Assembly (NCBI GenBank): GCA_017853605.1
Contig: JAFMJG010000012.1
Location: 1-34,157, forward strand
DNA from: a bacterium
GTDB lineage: Bacteria; Bdellovibrionota_C; UBA2361; OMII01
DNA: 34,157 bases
Direction: 5' to 3'
The notes beneath the pieces are model-generated. The model was not told the origin of the DNA. It saw only the letters and a list, made by a program, of their open reading frames with translations, and searched no databases. Numbering within the stretch: the stretch's first letter is position 1; each line of letters opens with the position of its first letter. Positions 6,479 to 14,092 of the stretch are shown in pieces. The translations under genes were made by a program, and so were the position numbers.

Positions 6479-9220
6479 CTAAACACCGGAATCTCTAAAG
6501 CCCGAATCCATTATGGAGCTGATAGCGCCAGATACGCTGCCGGCGTCATCCGGCTGGAATCCTGCACCCCCCATCATGCGCTCCTGGAGGTCTTTTGCCC
6601 CGTAGGGCGCGATCATGACCACCTCTTCCAGGGCGCGGCTGAAGTCGTTGTTATGCCTGGTCAGGGAGTCGCTGAACAGCTGGTTGTCATCCCCGTTGTT
6701 TGTGCTCACCCAGTAGAAGGCCGGCTCAACTGGCAAAACAAGGGCTCCCTCCCCGATGTCCGACAGGAGGTAGAACTGAGACTCAAGCCCCTTTACGGTC
6801 CGCAGCCGCATGATCACGTCCGCCTGCTGTGGAGTCAGGTTGAAGGCCTGGGCCGTCAAGTGAAACTTGTTCGGATCTTGCCGCAGGAAGATCTTATGGG
6901 CGCTATTCTGGACGATCGCCTGGCCCCCCGAGCCGACGTAGAAGTCCTCTCCTGACTGAGAGGCTGCTATCACGATTCCTTTGCGCTTTCGGTAGAGGCG
7001 GAACGCAGTCTCGATTGTATTCGCCTGAGTTTTCCCGATGAGCTCGTGGGCCTCGTCAAAGACCAGGATCTTCCTGGTGTCGAGCTCGCGCGGATCGTTC
7101 ATGACAGTGTCTGCCCAGACCATAGAGATCTTCAGGAACACCCGCTGAAGGTCCGGATTCCTGCTGAGCGCCTTGAGGTCAAATACGATGAAGCGCTCCT
7201 TGAGCTTGAGGGATCCTGGCCGGTCAAAGAACCTCGCGTAGGTTCCTTCGCCGTAGTAGTCGGCGATGAGCAGCGCAATTCGCTGGCGGCGCCTGGCCGC
7301 GTCTTCAGTCTCGTCCACCCGCCGGGGCGCGCGCAGTACCGACACGCAGTCACTTAGTATGAACTCCCGGCGCATCGGCCCGCTGCGGTAAATCCGGTGG
7401 GCCTCAATAAGGGACTCCGCAACACTGCCGCGCTCAAGGCGGTCTGGAATGTTACTCCCATCGGTCGCCATGTCACAGATGACATCCGCGCACATGTCAA
7501 CGAGGTCCTTGTAGTCGTCGTTTCGTGAGTCAGGGGTAAGCTCGCCAAGCCGGGCGAGGAAGTTCATGGCCGGGGCCTTCGAGGGGGTGGCCTCATAGAC
7601 GCGGCCGCCGAACAGCCGGGCGATCTTCTCAAATCCGCATGGCTGCCCTGTCATGCCCTTGTCGAAGATGAACGTGATGGGGTTTCTCTCCACAATCCGC
7701 CCATCTGACAGCGTCGCGTAGTGGCCCCGGTTCAGCATGGTAATAAGGAAGCACATCAAGTAGCTCTTTCCGGCTCCTGACACTCCGCTGATGAGGACGT
7801 TAGGGGCGATGTTTGAGTCGTAGAGGTCAAAGCCGATAAGCTCCCGGTTCCAGAGGCTGGGAAGCAGGATCTGGGCACCTGAACTGCCGCGCCAGTTGCC
7901 CCACAGGGGAAACATCCTCACAGCGCGGGATGACTGCATTACTGTCGTCCAGCCGGCGCCATCGGTCATCGGATCATACGCGCATGGCATGCTGTTGATG
8001 AGCACCGCCATGTCCGAGATCTCATGCACCATGCCCCGGGCCCCGTTTAGCTGCGGGAACGTCGCCACTGCCTCAGAGGTCGCGCGCACCGCCTCGTCAT
8101 CGGTCTGGCAGACAAACGTCTGATGGACGCCGACCCGCACGATCTGCTCGCGAGAGTCATAGAGCTCCTGCCGCGCGTTTCGAATGGCCTGAATCTGGTG
8201 CAGGACCTTCTGGTTTGATCGCCCGCCCCAGGCCCTTTCGCGCATCCCGAGCGTGCTGTCGAGACGGTCAAGCCGCTCGAGCTGCTTTTCCTTCGGATCC
8301 TTTGAGAATGTTACGCTGATGATGTTCTCGTACGGTGCCGACTGCAGCGGGGCGATCATCAGCGGCATGCACGACTTTGGCGGCTTCACCATTGATACCG
8401 AGCGGAATACCCGGCCATCCTTGCGGATAATGCCGTCCTTGGGGTGATCCACGTGAGTCTCAGAGATCTGGTTTGCCAGCAGGTCGTCGGGATCGTACTC
8501 GGGAACGGGAATGGCGGTTGTGCGGCCCCTTCGGTGCTTGCCTGGCTTTACGCTCCGGCGGTTTAGGATAGGGTAGAGGAGGTTAATAAGGGACTGGCCA
8601 TCAACCCGTCGGGGAGCAAAGCCGAGGTCTGCAAGCTTGGCGGATGAGCCGTCCATCAGCCCCTTGAACTTGTTTGCAAAGCCCATGAATTCCGCCGTTC
8701 TCTGGTCGGCGTTGCGGCCGACAGCGCCGTGCATGAGGACCTTGAGGGTGCGCGCTATCTGTTGCAGCAGCCCCTTCCCTTGCCAGGGCGGGTCGTACCG
8801 GAACGCAATGAAGAGCCTCAGCCGCCGGGGACGCCGCTGCAGGACACGGCTCTGGCTAGCCAGGCGGATGGAGCGTATCCAGCGCCGAGTCATCCAGCCC
8901 GCTGGGCCGGAGAGTGGGTATCGGGAGATGCACTCGCGCAGCAGATCTTCGACATCAAATGTCGTTATCCATGATACCTGCGCAGACAGGGTGTGCTCCA
9001 GGGAGTCTAGGAGCTCCTGAACTCTCTCTGTAAGCTGGAACGCGTCTGCGTCCGAGACCTTAGTAATCCACTTGGGCTGAAGCTCCCACATTGACCAAAG
9101 GGACGCGTCGGTGTGAATGAAGATTTCGTTCTGCTCATCCCACTTGGCGAATGGCAGGAGCTTGTTGAACACCTGCTCATCCTGAAACAACCTTTGGCGG
9201 GTCAACCTATTGATGCTCAT
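6479..9220 (-). CDS. traC: TraC/VirB4-family T4SS ATPase
   Basis: This is a large cytoplasmic AAA-type ATPase that powers pilus assembly and substrate transfer. The N-terminal half (about 1-450) is the TraC/VirB4 membrane-associating region. The C-terminal half is a RecA-like motor with Walker A GVSGAGKS (near residue 480) and Walker B ILVFDEAHE (near residue 720), followed by a sensor-like AASQSGEDF. The length (about 913) is close to that of F TraC (about 875). The start ATG at 9220 is chosen because GTGAG lies four bases before it. A GTG at 9229, overlapping the upstream stop as GTGA, is possible but has its Shine-Dalgarno too close. Both motor motifs are intact. In gene order it follows TraB, TraV and the DotD-like gene, as TraC does in F-type operons. 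Confidence 0.93.
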   Translation of the reverse strand: MSINRLTRQRLFQDEQVFNKLLPFAKWDEQNEIFIHTDASLWSMWELQPKWITKVSDADAFQLTERVQELLDSLEHTLSAQVSWITTFDVEDLLRECISRYPLSGPAGWMTRRWIRSIRLASQSRVLQRRPRRLRLFIAFRYDPPWQGKGLLQQIARTLKVLMHGAVGRNADQRTAEFMGFANKFKGLMDGSSAKLADLGFAPRRVDGQSLINLLYPILNRRSVKPGKHRRGRTTAIPVPEYDPDDLLANQISETHVDHPKDGIIRKDGRVFRSVSMVKPPKSCMPLMIAPLQSAPYENIISVTFSKDPKEKQLERLDRLDSTLGMRERAWGGRSNQKVLHQIQAIRNARQELYDSREQIVRVGVHQTFVCQTDDEAVRATSEAVATFPQLNGARGMVHEISDMAVLINSMPCAYDPMTDGAGWTTVMQSSRAVRMFPLWGNWRGSSGAQILLPSLWNRELIGFDLYDSNIAPNVLISGVSGAGKSYLMCFLITMLNRGHYATLSDGRIVERNPITFIFDKGMTGQPCGFEKIARLFGGRVYEATPSKAPAMNFLARLGELTPDSRNDDYKDLVDMCADVICDMATDGSNIPDRLERGSVAESLIEAHRIYRSGPMRREFILSDCVSVLRAPRRVDETEDAARRRQRIALLIADYYGEGTYARFFDRPGSLKLKERFIVFDLKALSRNPDLQRVFLKISMVWADTVMNDPRELDTRKILVFDEAHELIGKTQANTIETAFRLYRKRKGIVIAASQSGEDFYVGSGGQAIVQNSAHKIFLRQDPNKFHLTAQAFNLTPQQADVIMRLRTVKGLESQFYLLSDIGEGALVLPVEPAFYWVSTNNGDDNQLFSDSLTRHNNDFSRALEEVVMIAPYGAKDLQERMMGGAGFQPDDAGSVSGAISSIMDSGFRDSGV

Positions 9221-9225
9221 GGAAC

Positions 9226-9735
9226 TCACTCTCTAAAAAGTCTTGGCTGCTCCCCAGTCGCTGCCAGAAACCTAACTTCTTTGCCCTCATGGTCCACTAC
9301 CACCTGAATGCCAGCCTTGCGCTCGATGAGCCGCGCGAGCTCGTCGATCGTTCCAAGGTTTCGTATCGTAATCTTTTGCGATGCTATCGATGGCTCCGTG
9401 TAGCTTTGGTAGCGCGATGTGGCGGCGAGAACACGGGCCGCCTCCTCAAGAGAGACATTCGCAAGGTTCAGCTGAAAGACGGGGCGGATAGGCGGGCCCG
9501 CCTTTGCTTCGCTTGAGTCGGCGCTGCCAGGCCTTTCCCTGTTGGGCAAAACCTCAGGGGGCTGCACCCACCTAGTCCTGGAGTACACGGGCTCTGCGCC
9601 AACCCTCCTCACCGATGGCAGAAACAGGGTGCGGTTGTGCGAGGCCTTCGGGTCATACGGCTTGACATCCGATGAGCACCCGGCCGTTGCGACCACCAGC
9701 AATGCACCCAGGAGGGGACGGCAGAGCCTGATCAC
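9226..9735 (-). CDS. DotD-like lipoprotein with N0/secretin-type domain
   Basis: This is a 169-residue lipoprotein with a lipobox TAGC, lipidated at Cys20. A disordered linker reaches about residue 84. Residues about 86-157 then show the strand-helix-strand pattern of an N0/STN domain: FQLNLANVSLEEA, then KITIRNLGTIDELARL, then GKEVRFL. Short N0-domain lipoproteins are known in Dot/Icm and IncI T4SSs as DotD/TraH. The pattern of a first helix, PS...I.I strand, second helix with a late AG, and V..R.L strand fits what I recall of DotD. The GTG start at 9735 overlaps the stop of the TraV-like gene as GTGA, and GGAGG lies seven bases upstream, so this start is well supported. F-type operons have no such gene at this place. 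The fold call is moderate; orthology to DotD is inferred. Confidence 0.62.
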   Translation of the reverse strand: MIRLCRPLLGALLVVATAGCSSDVKPYDPKASHNRTLFLPSVRRVGAEPVYSRTRWVQPPEVLPNRERPGSADSSEAKAGPPIRPVFQLNLANVSLEEAARVLAATSRYQSYTEPSIASQKITIRNLGTIDELARLIERKAGIQVVVDHEGKEVRFLAATGEQPRLFRE

Positions 9736-10175
9736 CGAATGTCCTCCGGATTAACGTAGCCAACACTTGAGGAGGAGCCTTGTCCATTGTTGAGCTGGGC
9801 CTCAAGCTCAAAAGCGTCAGTGACGGCCCAAGAATCCTTCTTCACCTTAAGGTAGTAGTAGTGGGCAGGGACGAGGTCCCCGTGAGAGTTCAAGTGGTCC
9901 GGAACCCACATCAGGCGAACGACCGCCGGCTGCATCACAGGGTTGACCGGCTGGGGAGCAAGCGCTCTCTGGTACGTCCCCATCTGCTCCAGCGCCTGCC
10001 GCGCGGAATTTGCGCTTCCCCCATCAGAATTGAGGGCAGAGTCGTTCTTCTCGCCTAGGTAAGCCTCCGGCGGTGGCGACTCGTAGAACGGGTTGAAGAT
10101 ATTCCCGATGCTGCCGCAGCCAGAGAGCAGCGCCGCAGCCGCGAAAGCAAGGGTATATGTGATGCGCCTCTTCAT
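9732..10175 (-). CDS. traV: TraV-like outer-membrane lipoprotein
   Basis: This is a 147-residue lipoprotein with lipobox LLSGC (Cys20). A low-complexity stretch follows, then a C-terminal segment VVRLMWVPDH with SHGD, PAH and a Trp (about 85-117). This resembles the C-terminal motif of TraV proteins of conjugative elements (a WVxP-type strand, then xGDL, then a strand ending in Trp). It sits directly after TraB and before TraC with one gene between, which is the F-type order. TraV/VirB7 lipoproteins anchor the TraK/VirB9-TraB/VirB10 core to the outer membrane. The start ATG at 10175 has a modest GGGATAGAG upstream. The assignment rests on lipobox, position and motif. Confidence 0.65.
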   Translation of the reverse strand: MKRRITYTLAFAAAALLSGCGSIGNIFNPFYESPPPEAYLGEKNDSALNSDGGSANSARQALEQMGTYQRALAPQPVNPVMQPAVVRLMWVPDHLNSHGDLVPAHYYYLKVKKDSWAVTDAFELEAQLNNGQGSSSSVGYVNPEDIR

Positions 10176-10193
10176 ACTCTATCCCAACATCCC

Positions 10194-11357
10194 CTAGTCA
10201 AGCGACGTGTACACCAGCGATGGATTCTCCTCGTCAAGAGCCTCAAGAAGGTCTGGTATCGGCAGAGACTGGGAGAAGACCGCAGTGGCCTCCCGATTCG
10301 ACAGCACCTGGACGACAGGAACGAGCTGCGAAACGCGGTCCCGGATCAGCTGCTGCCACTCGCCGGCGGCGGAAGAGAGTGCCACACCCCCGGCAAAGGC
10401 CGGAATCTGGCTGGCGTCAACGTTGCTGCTTCCGGTGCCGTTGCTGTACAGCGTGTACTGCTGGTTTGCGGCGGCTATGCCCTGTCCCAAGCCCGCCAAG
10501 GCGCCCGCCATGCCTGCGCCGCCGATCGCCTTGCCGATAGGGTCAATCAGCACGCCGGACAGGCCGCGAATTCCATCCTCGCCGACGATCCATCCATCAA
10601 TGCCGAATTCCTTGCGGCGCCCATTCGGAAGCCGGAGGCTGAGGCGAGTAAGACGAAAGAGCACTCGAGAGTCGGTGAGGGAGCCTTGCGCTGCCGCAAT
10701 CAGCCGGGCCTCCCCAAGAGGAATAGTGTTGCCGTCGGGCCCCATTACGGGCCCTAGGAGCTTGAGGACAACTGGATATGGCGTCCCGTCCGTCGGCGCA
10801 TTGACGCCAGCGAGGAGCTTCACCCGCACTGAGTCCCCAGGCATGATCGCCGCGAGCTTTGGCTTCGATGGTGGTGGAGGGGGAGCTACCGCGATCGGAT
10901 CCCCGCCGTTTATAGAGTCGAGCTCGTCGTCCGCAACTGGCACGATGTCCGGTCCAGTGATGTCCCCAACATCCTTCGGCGTCAAGTTCGCTGTCTGGCT
11001 TGCAGGGCCAGCCTGAATCTCGGCAAGGCGCTCAAGAACCTTCTTGAAGATCTCTGCAGTTGTTGCCTCCAGGTCCTGCATCATCTTGCGCTGGTTCTCC
11101 TGCTCTGACTGCAGGGTATTAAGCTGCTGGGCTTGCGTCTTTAGCTGGGTGTCAAAGCGGGCAACGAGGTCCACCCAGCGCTCATCTACGTTGCCAGAGC
11201 CGGAGGATGTCTCTGTCAGGCGCGGGGCGCGAGCCCGGCGCGGCGTATTCTCCGAAAAGGCCAGGAACACAACCGCGATTAGGGCGAGCCCAGCGATGAC
11301 CTGCGTCTTGCGGTCGCTTTTGAGCTTTAGTCCGAGGTCCTTGAGAAACTGCGACAT
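10194..11357 (-). CDS. traB: TraB/VirB10-family T4SS core protein
   Basis: This 387-residue protein spans the envelope. It has a short cytosolic N-terminus, one membrane helix (about 17-34), a coiled coil (about 65-118), a Pro-rich hinge with PPPPPSK (near 165), and a C-terminal VirB10/TrbI domain (about 175-380). That domain has the typical IMPGDSVRVKLL opening, GPDGNTIPLGEARLIA and the helical hairpin region GKAIGGAGMAGAL that forms the outer-membrane pore in VirB10 proteins. The ATG has AGGA seven bases upstream. It lies 15 bases after traK and 18 bases before the traV-like gene. Length and domain order agree with F TraB, though this one is slightly shorter. Confidence 0.92.
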   Translation of the reverse strand: MSQFLKDLGLKLKSDRKTQVIAGLALIAVVFLAFSENTPRRARAPRLTETSSGSGNVDERWVDLVARFDTQLKTQAQQLNTLQSEQENQRKMMQDLEATTAEIFKKVLERLAEIQAGPASQTANLTPKDVGDITGPDIVPVADDELDSINGGDPIAVAPPPPPSKPKLAAIMPGDSVRVKLLAGVNAPTDGTPYPVVLKLLGPVMGPDGNTIPLGEARLIAAAQGSLTDSRVLFRLTRLSLRLPNGRRKEFGIDGWIVGEDGIRGLSGVLIDPIGKAIGGAGMAGALAGLGQGIAAANQQYTLYSNGTGSSNVDASQIPAFAGGVALSSAAGEWQQLIRDRVSQLVPVVQVLSNREATAVFSQSLPIPDLLEALDEENPSLVYTSLD

Positions 11358-11372
11358 AATACGTCCTGTTCG

Positions 11373-12167
11373 CTAGCGCGAGCGCGTAACGATGTACACC
11401 TTCGCGTTATGCTTGTTCGATATCTGCTCCTCAACGTTGAGCGGCCGCGCCGCGAGATCCCACGAGGAGGCAGACACCGCACGGGTTCCATCAATCCGGA
11501 ACGAGGCCGGATTGATCTTCTGTGACTGGTCAAGCAAATTTGTCGTGTCGAGCACATATCCCCACAGGTTTGGGCCAATGAAGATTCGGTCAATCTTTGC
11601 GAGGATGGCCCCATCGCTCACGACGGTCTGCCCCTTAAACCGCTCGCTGGCGGTGTAGCCGGGGATAGCCTTCTTCCCGAACTCAGCAACCAGCACCATC
11701 TCGCGCATGAGGCCAGAGACCTTGCTCGGCGGCGCATAGTCGTAGCCGCGCTCCTTGTACGGTGCCTCCTCCTCTTCCTCAGGGCCAAACGCCCCCTTGC
11801 CGTCCTCGATGAGGATCTGCGCATCACGCGGATTGTCAGAGCTGGCGATCTTCACTCGGATTGGGTACGACCTCCCGTCATCCAAACGCACCAGGAGGGC
11901 GACTCCCTCCGGAGTCATGTTTTGCTTGCCGAAAACGATCAGCGCATTGCCCTTGTTTTCAAGCGCGATCGCCGCGTTTGAGTTCTTGAACCCGTCCTTG
12001 ATGCGGCTGCCCTCGAATACGATCTCGGTTGGCTCGCCCACATTGACGAAGACATCGATCTCACCGTCCCCTTGGGCGTACTGCACGTCGCGGCCCCAGG
12101 CTGGCGAGACTGAGCATGCAATCAGGGCAGCCAGTGCCACCGCGAGCTTTTGTGAACCGCAAACCAT
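11373..12167 (-). CDS. traK: TraK/VirB9-like secretin-type T4SS core protein
   Basis: This is a periplasmic/outer-membrane core component, with a signal peptide (core LAVALAALIACSV, cleavage near AWG-RD). The mature part is beta-rich, with an N-terminal domain (VFVNVGEPTEIVFEG) like the start of TraK, an acidic EEEEE linker, and a C-terminal domain with GPNLWGYVLDTTN that would contact TraB and TraV. I chose the ATG at 12167 because it is preceded by CGAGGTTTCAGT, the same context as other genes of this operon. An in-frame ATG at 12191, also with a GAGG, is the alternative. The gene lies between traE and traB, as in F. The length of about 264 is near that of F TraK (242). Confidence 0.87.
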   Translation of the reverse strand: MVCGSQKLAVALAALIACSVSPAWGRDVQYAQGDGEIDVFVNVGEPTEIVFEGSRIKDGFKNSNAAIALENKGNALIVFGKQNMTPEGVALLVRLDDGRSYPIRVKIASSDNPRDAQILIEDGKGAFGPEEEEEAPYKERGYDYAPPSKVSGLMREMVLVAEFGKKAIPGYTASERFKGQTVVSDGAILAKIDRIFIGPNLWGYVLDTTNLLDQSQKINPASFRIDGTRAVSASSWDLAARPLNVEEQISNKHNAKVYIVTRSR

Positions 12168-12207
12168 ACTGAAACCTCGAAACGTTCTCATGCCTGCCTC
12201 GTGCCTG

Positions 12208-12897
12208 CTACTCCATCTGCCCTGGGCGCTCTCCGCGCGTATTCGGCGTGAAAATCACGTTGGTAATTACGATACCGTAGGGATTGACTGGATTGCGCGG
12301 GATGGTGGTCATCTCGATCCGGTAGCGGCTTGAGACGCTGGGGATGGCGGCGCCAGCGATCACTTTCCACCGCTCTCCGGAGATAGACACGATGACCCTG
12401 TTGCCCTCTCGATCCACCCGGGTAAGCAGGGGATCAACGAAGAATACCTGTGTCCTGAGCGTCGTCTCGATTGCCGGCAGCTCCGAATTCATGTTCTCGT
12501 CATTAAACTTGGTTAGGAGCGGCTCCTTAAGCATAGCCCTGGCGACCTCAAACTGCTTGCGGGCGGTGTTTGGCTGGTACGTCGCGACCAGGTTGACATA
12601 GTCATTCGCCACGTTGACGTACTCGGTGTCAGGTATGTCCTGCGCAGCATAGTGGCCCGGCATGGGCTTGGACGGGACATTGAGCGTTATCTCACGGGTG
12701 AACCACATGGCGAGCGCGAAGATAATTGCGACAAGAGTGGTGGGAAGCTGCAGGAGCGAGAGGGCCCGCCACATGAGGGCCTGGTCCTTGTAGTTCTCCC
12801 AAAGACGGATCGTGTCGTTGCTGCTGCGCGCAGCAGTCAGCTGGGTGTCAGCAACCCGCTCCTTGACTCCCTGCGTCGCCTTGTCGAGCTTGCTCAT
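12208..12897 (-). CDS. traE: TraE/VirB8-like inner-membrane T4SS protein
   Basis: This is a 229-residue bitopic protein. The N-terminal cytosolic tail is followed by one membrane helix (about 46-66, LSLLQLPTTLVAIIFALAM) and a periplasmic domain of about 160 residues with the NTF2-like alpha/beta pattern of VirB8/TraE proteins. The C-terminal motif RYRIEMTTIPRNPVNPYGIVI is close to what TraE proteins show before their last strand. It is slightly longer than F TraE (188). The start ATG has AGAGGTTTAC upstream. It lies between traL and traK, in F order. It should link the inner-membrane complex to the core. Confidence 0.88.
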   Translation of the reverse strand: MSKLDKATQGVKERVADTQLTAARSSNDTIRLWENYKDQALMWRALSLLQLPTTLVAIIFALAMWFTREITLNVPSKPMPGHYAAQDIPDTEYVNVANDYVNLVATYQPNTARKQFEVARAMLKEPLLTKFNDENMNSELPAIETTLRTQVFFVDPLLTRVDREGNRVIVSISGERWKVIAGAAIPSVSSRYRIEMTTIPRNPVNPYGIVITNVIFTPNTRGERPGQME

Positions 12898-12921
12898 GTA
12901 AACCTCTTGCCCAAACCGTCT

Positions 12922-13314
12922 CTACCGCTCATCAGACTCGCGACTCTTGCTTATGACCTCATCGAGACCGAGCTGCACGAAGAGACAGCTCTCCCCAAGC
13001 TTCCGGAGAGGGGCACCGCTCCATACCGGCTGAAGCCTGGCAGGTGACGGGATGCCGATCGGCTCGAATCCGCACGACGCCATGACCAGGTTCCGCACCC
13101 CACGCTCCTCATCCGGAAAACGCTTGCGCAGCGTCGCCAGGAGCAGCGTAGTTCCTATCCAAACCAGGACGAGGAAGGGCATGTAATTCGCAGGCTTCTC
13201 AAAAGCCGTTCCTACGAGAAGCGCCATCATCAGGCCTGCCATCCATTCCATGGCTTTGCAGCCGGCAAAGGTCCAGTCCTCGTTTAATCCTGGTATGACG
13301 TCGCCGTTATCCAT
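12922..13314 (-). CDS. traL: TraL/VirB3-like inner-membrane T4SS protein
   Basis: This is a 130-residue protein with two close membrane helices (about 21-38 and 43-61), then a basic and polar C-terminal tail. This is the topology of TraL/VirB3, which associates with the TraC/VirB4 ATPase. It sits directly upstream of traE, as traL does in F-type operons. The tail is longer than in F TraL (91 residues). The ATG has AGAGG twelve bases away, a long spacing, so translation may be weak or coupled. The call is mostly from topology and order. Confidence 0.72.
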   Translation of the reverse strand: MDNGDVIPGLNEDWTFAGCKAMEWMAGLMMALLVGTAFEKPANYMPFLVLVWIGTTLLLATLRKRFPDEERGVRNLVMASCGFEPIGIPSPARLQPVWSGAPLRKLGESCLFVQLGLDEVISKSRESDER

Positions 13315-13349
13315 AGGTCGAATAAGCCTCTTTTAGTAATCAAGCCCCC

Positions 13350-13709
13350 TTACTTCTTTGCTTCAGGCAAAAGTCTAGGGTCGGCAGAAAACCTAATCCC
13401 CCCTCGGGTGGCCTTGGGCTGCGGGTCGAGCACACGCTCCAGATCCTCCGCTCGATCAATCAAGGTGTTGCGCCACTTCACTGGGTCTAACAGCTCGTCA
13501 GGACGGGCGATTTTCCGAGCCGCATCGAACTCATTAAGCGCCGTGATGAGCAGGGCACGGGCTCTCGCATAGTGAGCTACCGCCTCAACCGTGGTCTCCT
13601 GGTCGGCTTGGCCTAGCAAAACCCCGCGAGACTCGCCATAAGAGGTTGGAACGGCAGAGAGTAATGAGAGGCATGCCAGGGCTGCGCATGCGGTGATTCT
13701 TGTAAGCAT
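13350..13709 (-). CDS. Small secreted helical protein heading the T4SS operon
   Basis: This is a 119-residue protein of unknown family. The signal peptide (MLTRITACAALACLSLLS, cleavage near YGES) is followed by a helical, charged mature part (VAHYARARALLITALNEFDAARKI and WRNTLIDRAEDLERVL). The frame is open to 13841, but the start is set at 13709 because TTGAGGTTTCAG precedes that ATG and the signal peptide begins there. It is the first gene of the minus-strand T4SS operon, 36 bases before traL. In F that place belongs to the pilin gene, but this product has no pilin-like helix pair. It may be a periplasmic accessory protein. Confidence 0.65.
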   Translation of the reverse strand: MLTRITACAALACLSLLSAVPTSYGESRGVLLGQADQETTVEAVAHYARARALLITALNEFDAARKIARPDELLDPVKWRNTLIDRAEDLERVLDPQPKATRGGIRFSADPRLLPEAKK

Positions 13710-14092
13710 CTGAAACCTCAATATTTTTAATCCCTTGAGGGGTAACCTTTCCCGCCTATCTCTCCTATCGCCACTTTTCCCCGGGTAACTGGAGGAAAGC
13801 CAGCTATTCTGTAAATCCCGAAAGAGACCGAAGTACAACATATAGAGAAGTGGGGGACCGTATTCACCCGCTTCGGCGCTATCCGCCTTCTTTGGGGGTA
13901 TGGGGAATTGCGGCTAATCTGTTACTTAAGGGGGTTAAGCGGTTGGAAGCGAGCATCCATGGGATTTTCTTGTCCGGAGCAGCGAGCCGCCGAACGGTAT
14001 AGTCCGATCCGTCGGGGCCTGGATGCCATTCTCGTAACAAGGCCTCCGTGGCCGTTTGTTTTTGCTAAGCCGGTTTTTCGTAGAGGAATGCA
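13710..14092 (+). other. Divergent intergenic region between the two T4SS transcription units
   Basis: These 383 bases separate the minus-strand T4SS operon from the plus-strand coupling-protein operon, so promoters for both must lie here or nearby. Reading both strands, I found no convincing -35/-10 pair. TATAGT at about 13998 (plus) is an isolated -10-like hexamer. No gene with a ribosome site was found; short frames here lack any recognisable content. Confidence 0.5.

Noticed and set aside
10207-11016. Plus-strand frame of 269 codons opposite traB
   Set aside because: The minus-strand traB has clear VirB10 motifs; the plus frame is Ser/Arg/Pro-rich shadow sequence.
13350-13841. Longer form of the first T4SS operon gene starting at 13841
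   Set aside because: It would place 44 polar residues before a clear signal peptide; the ATG at 13709 has a strong GAGG site.
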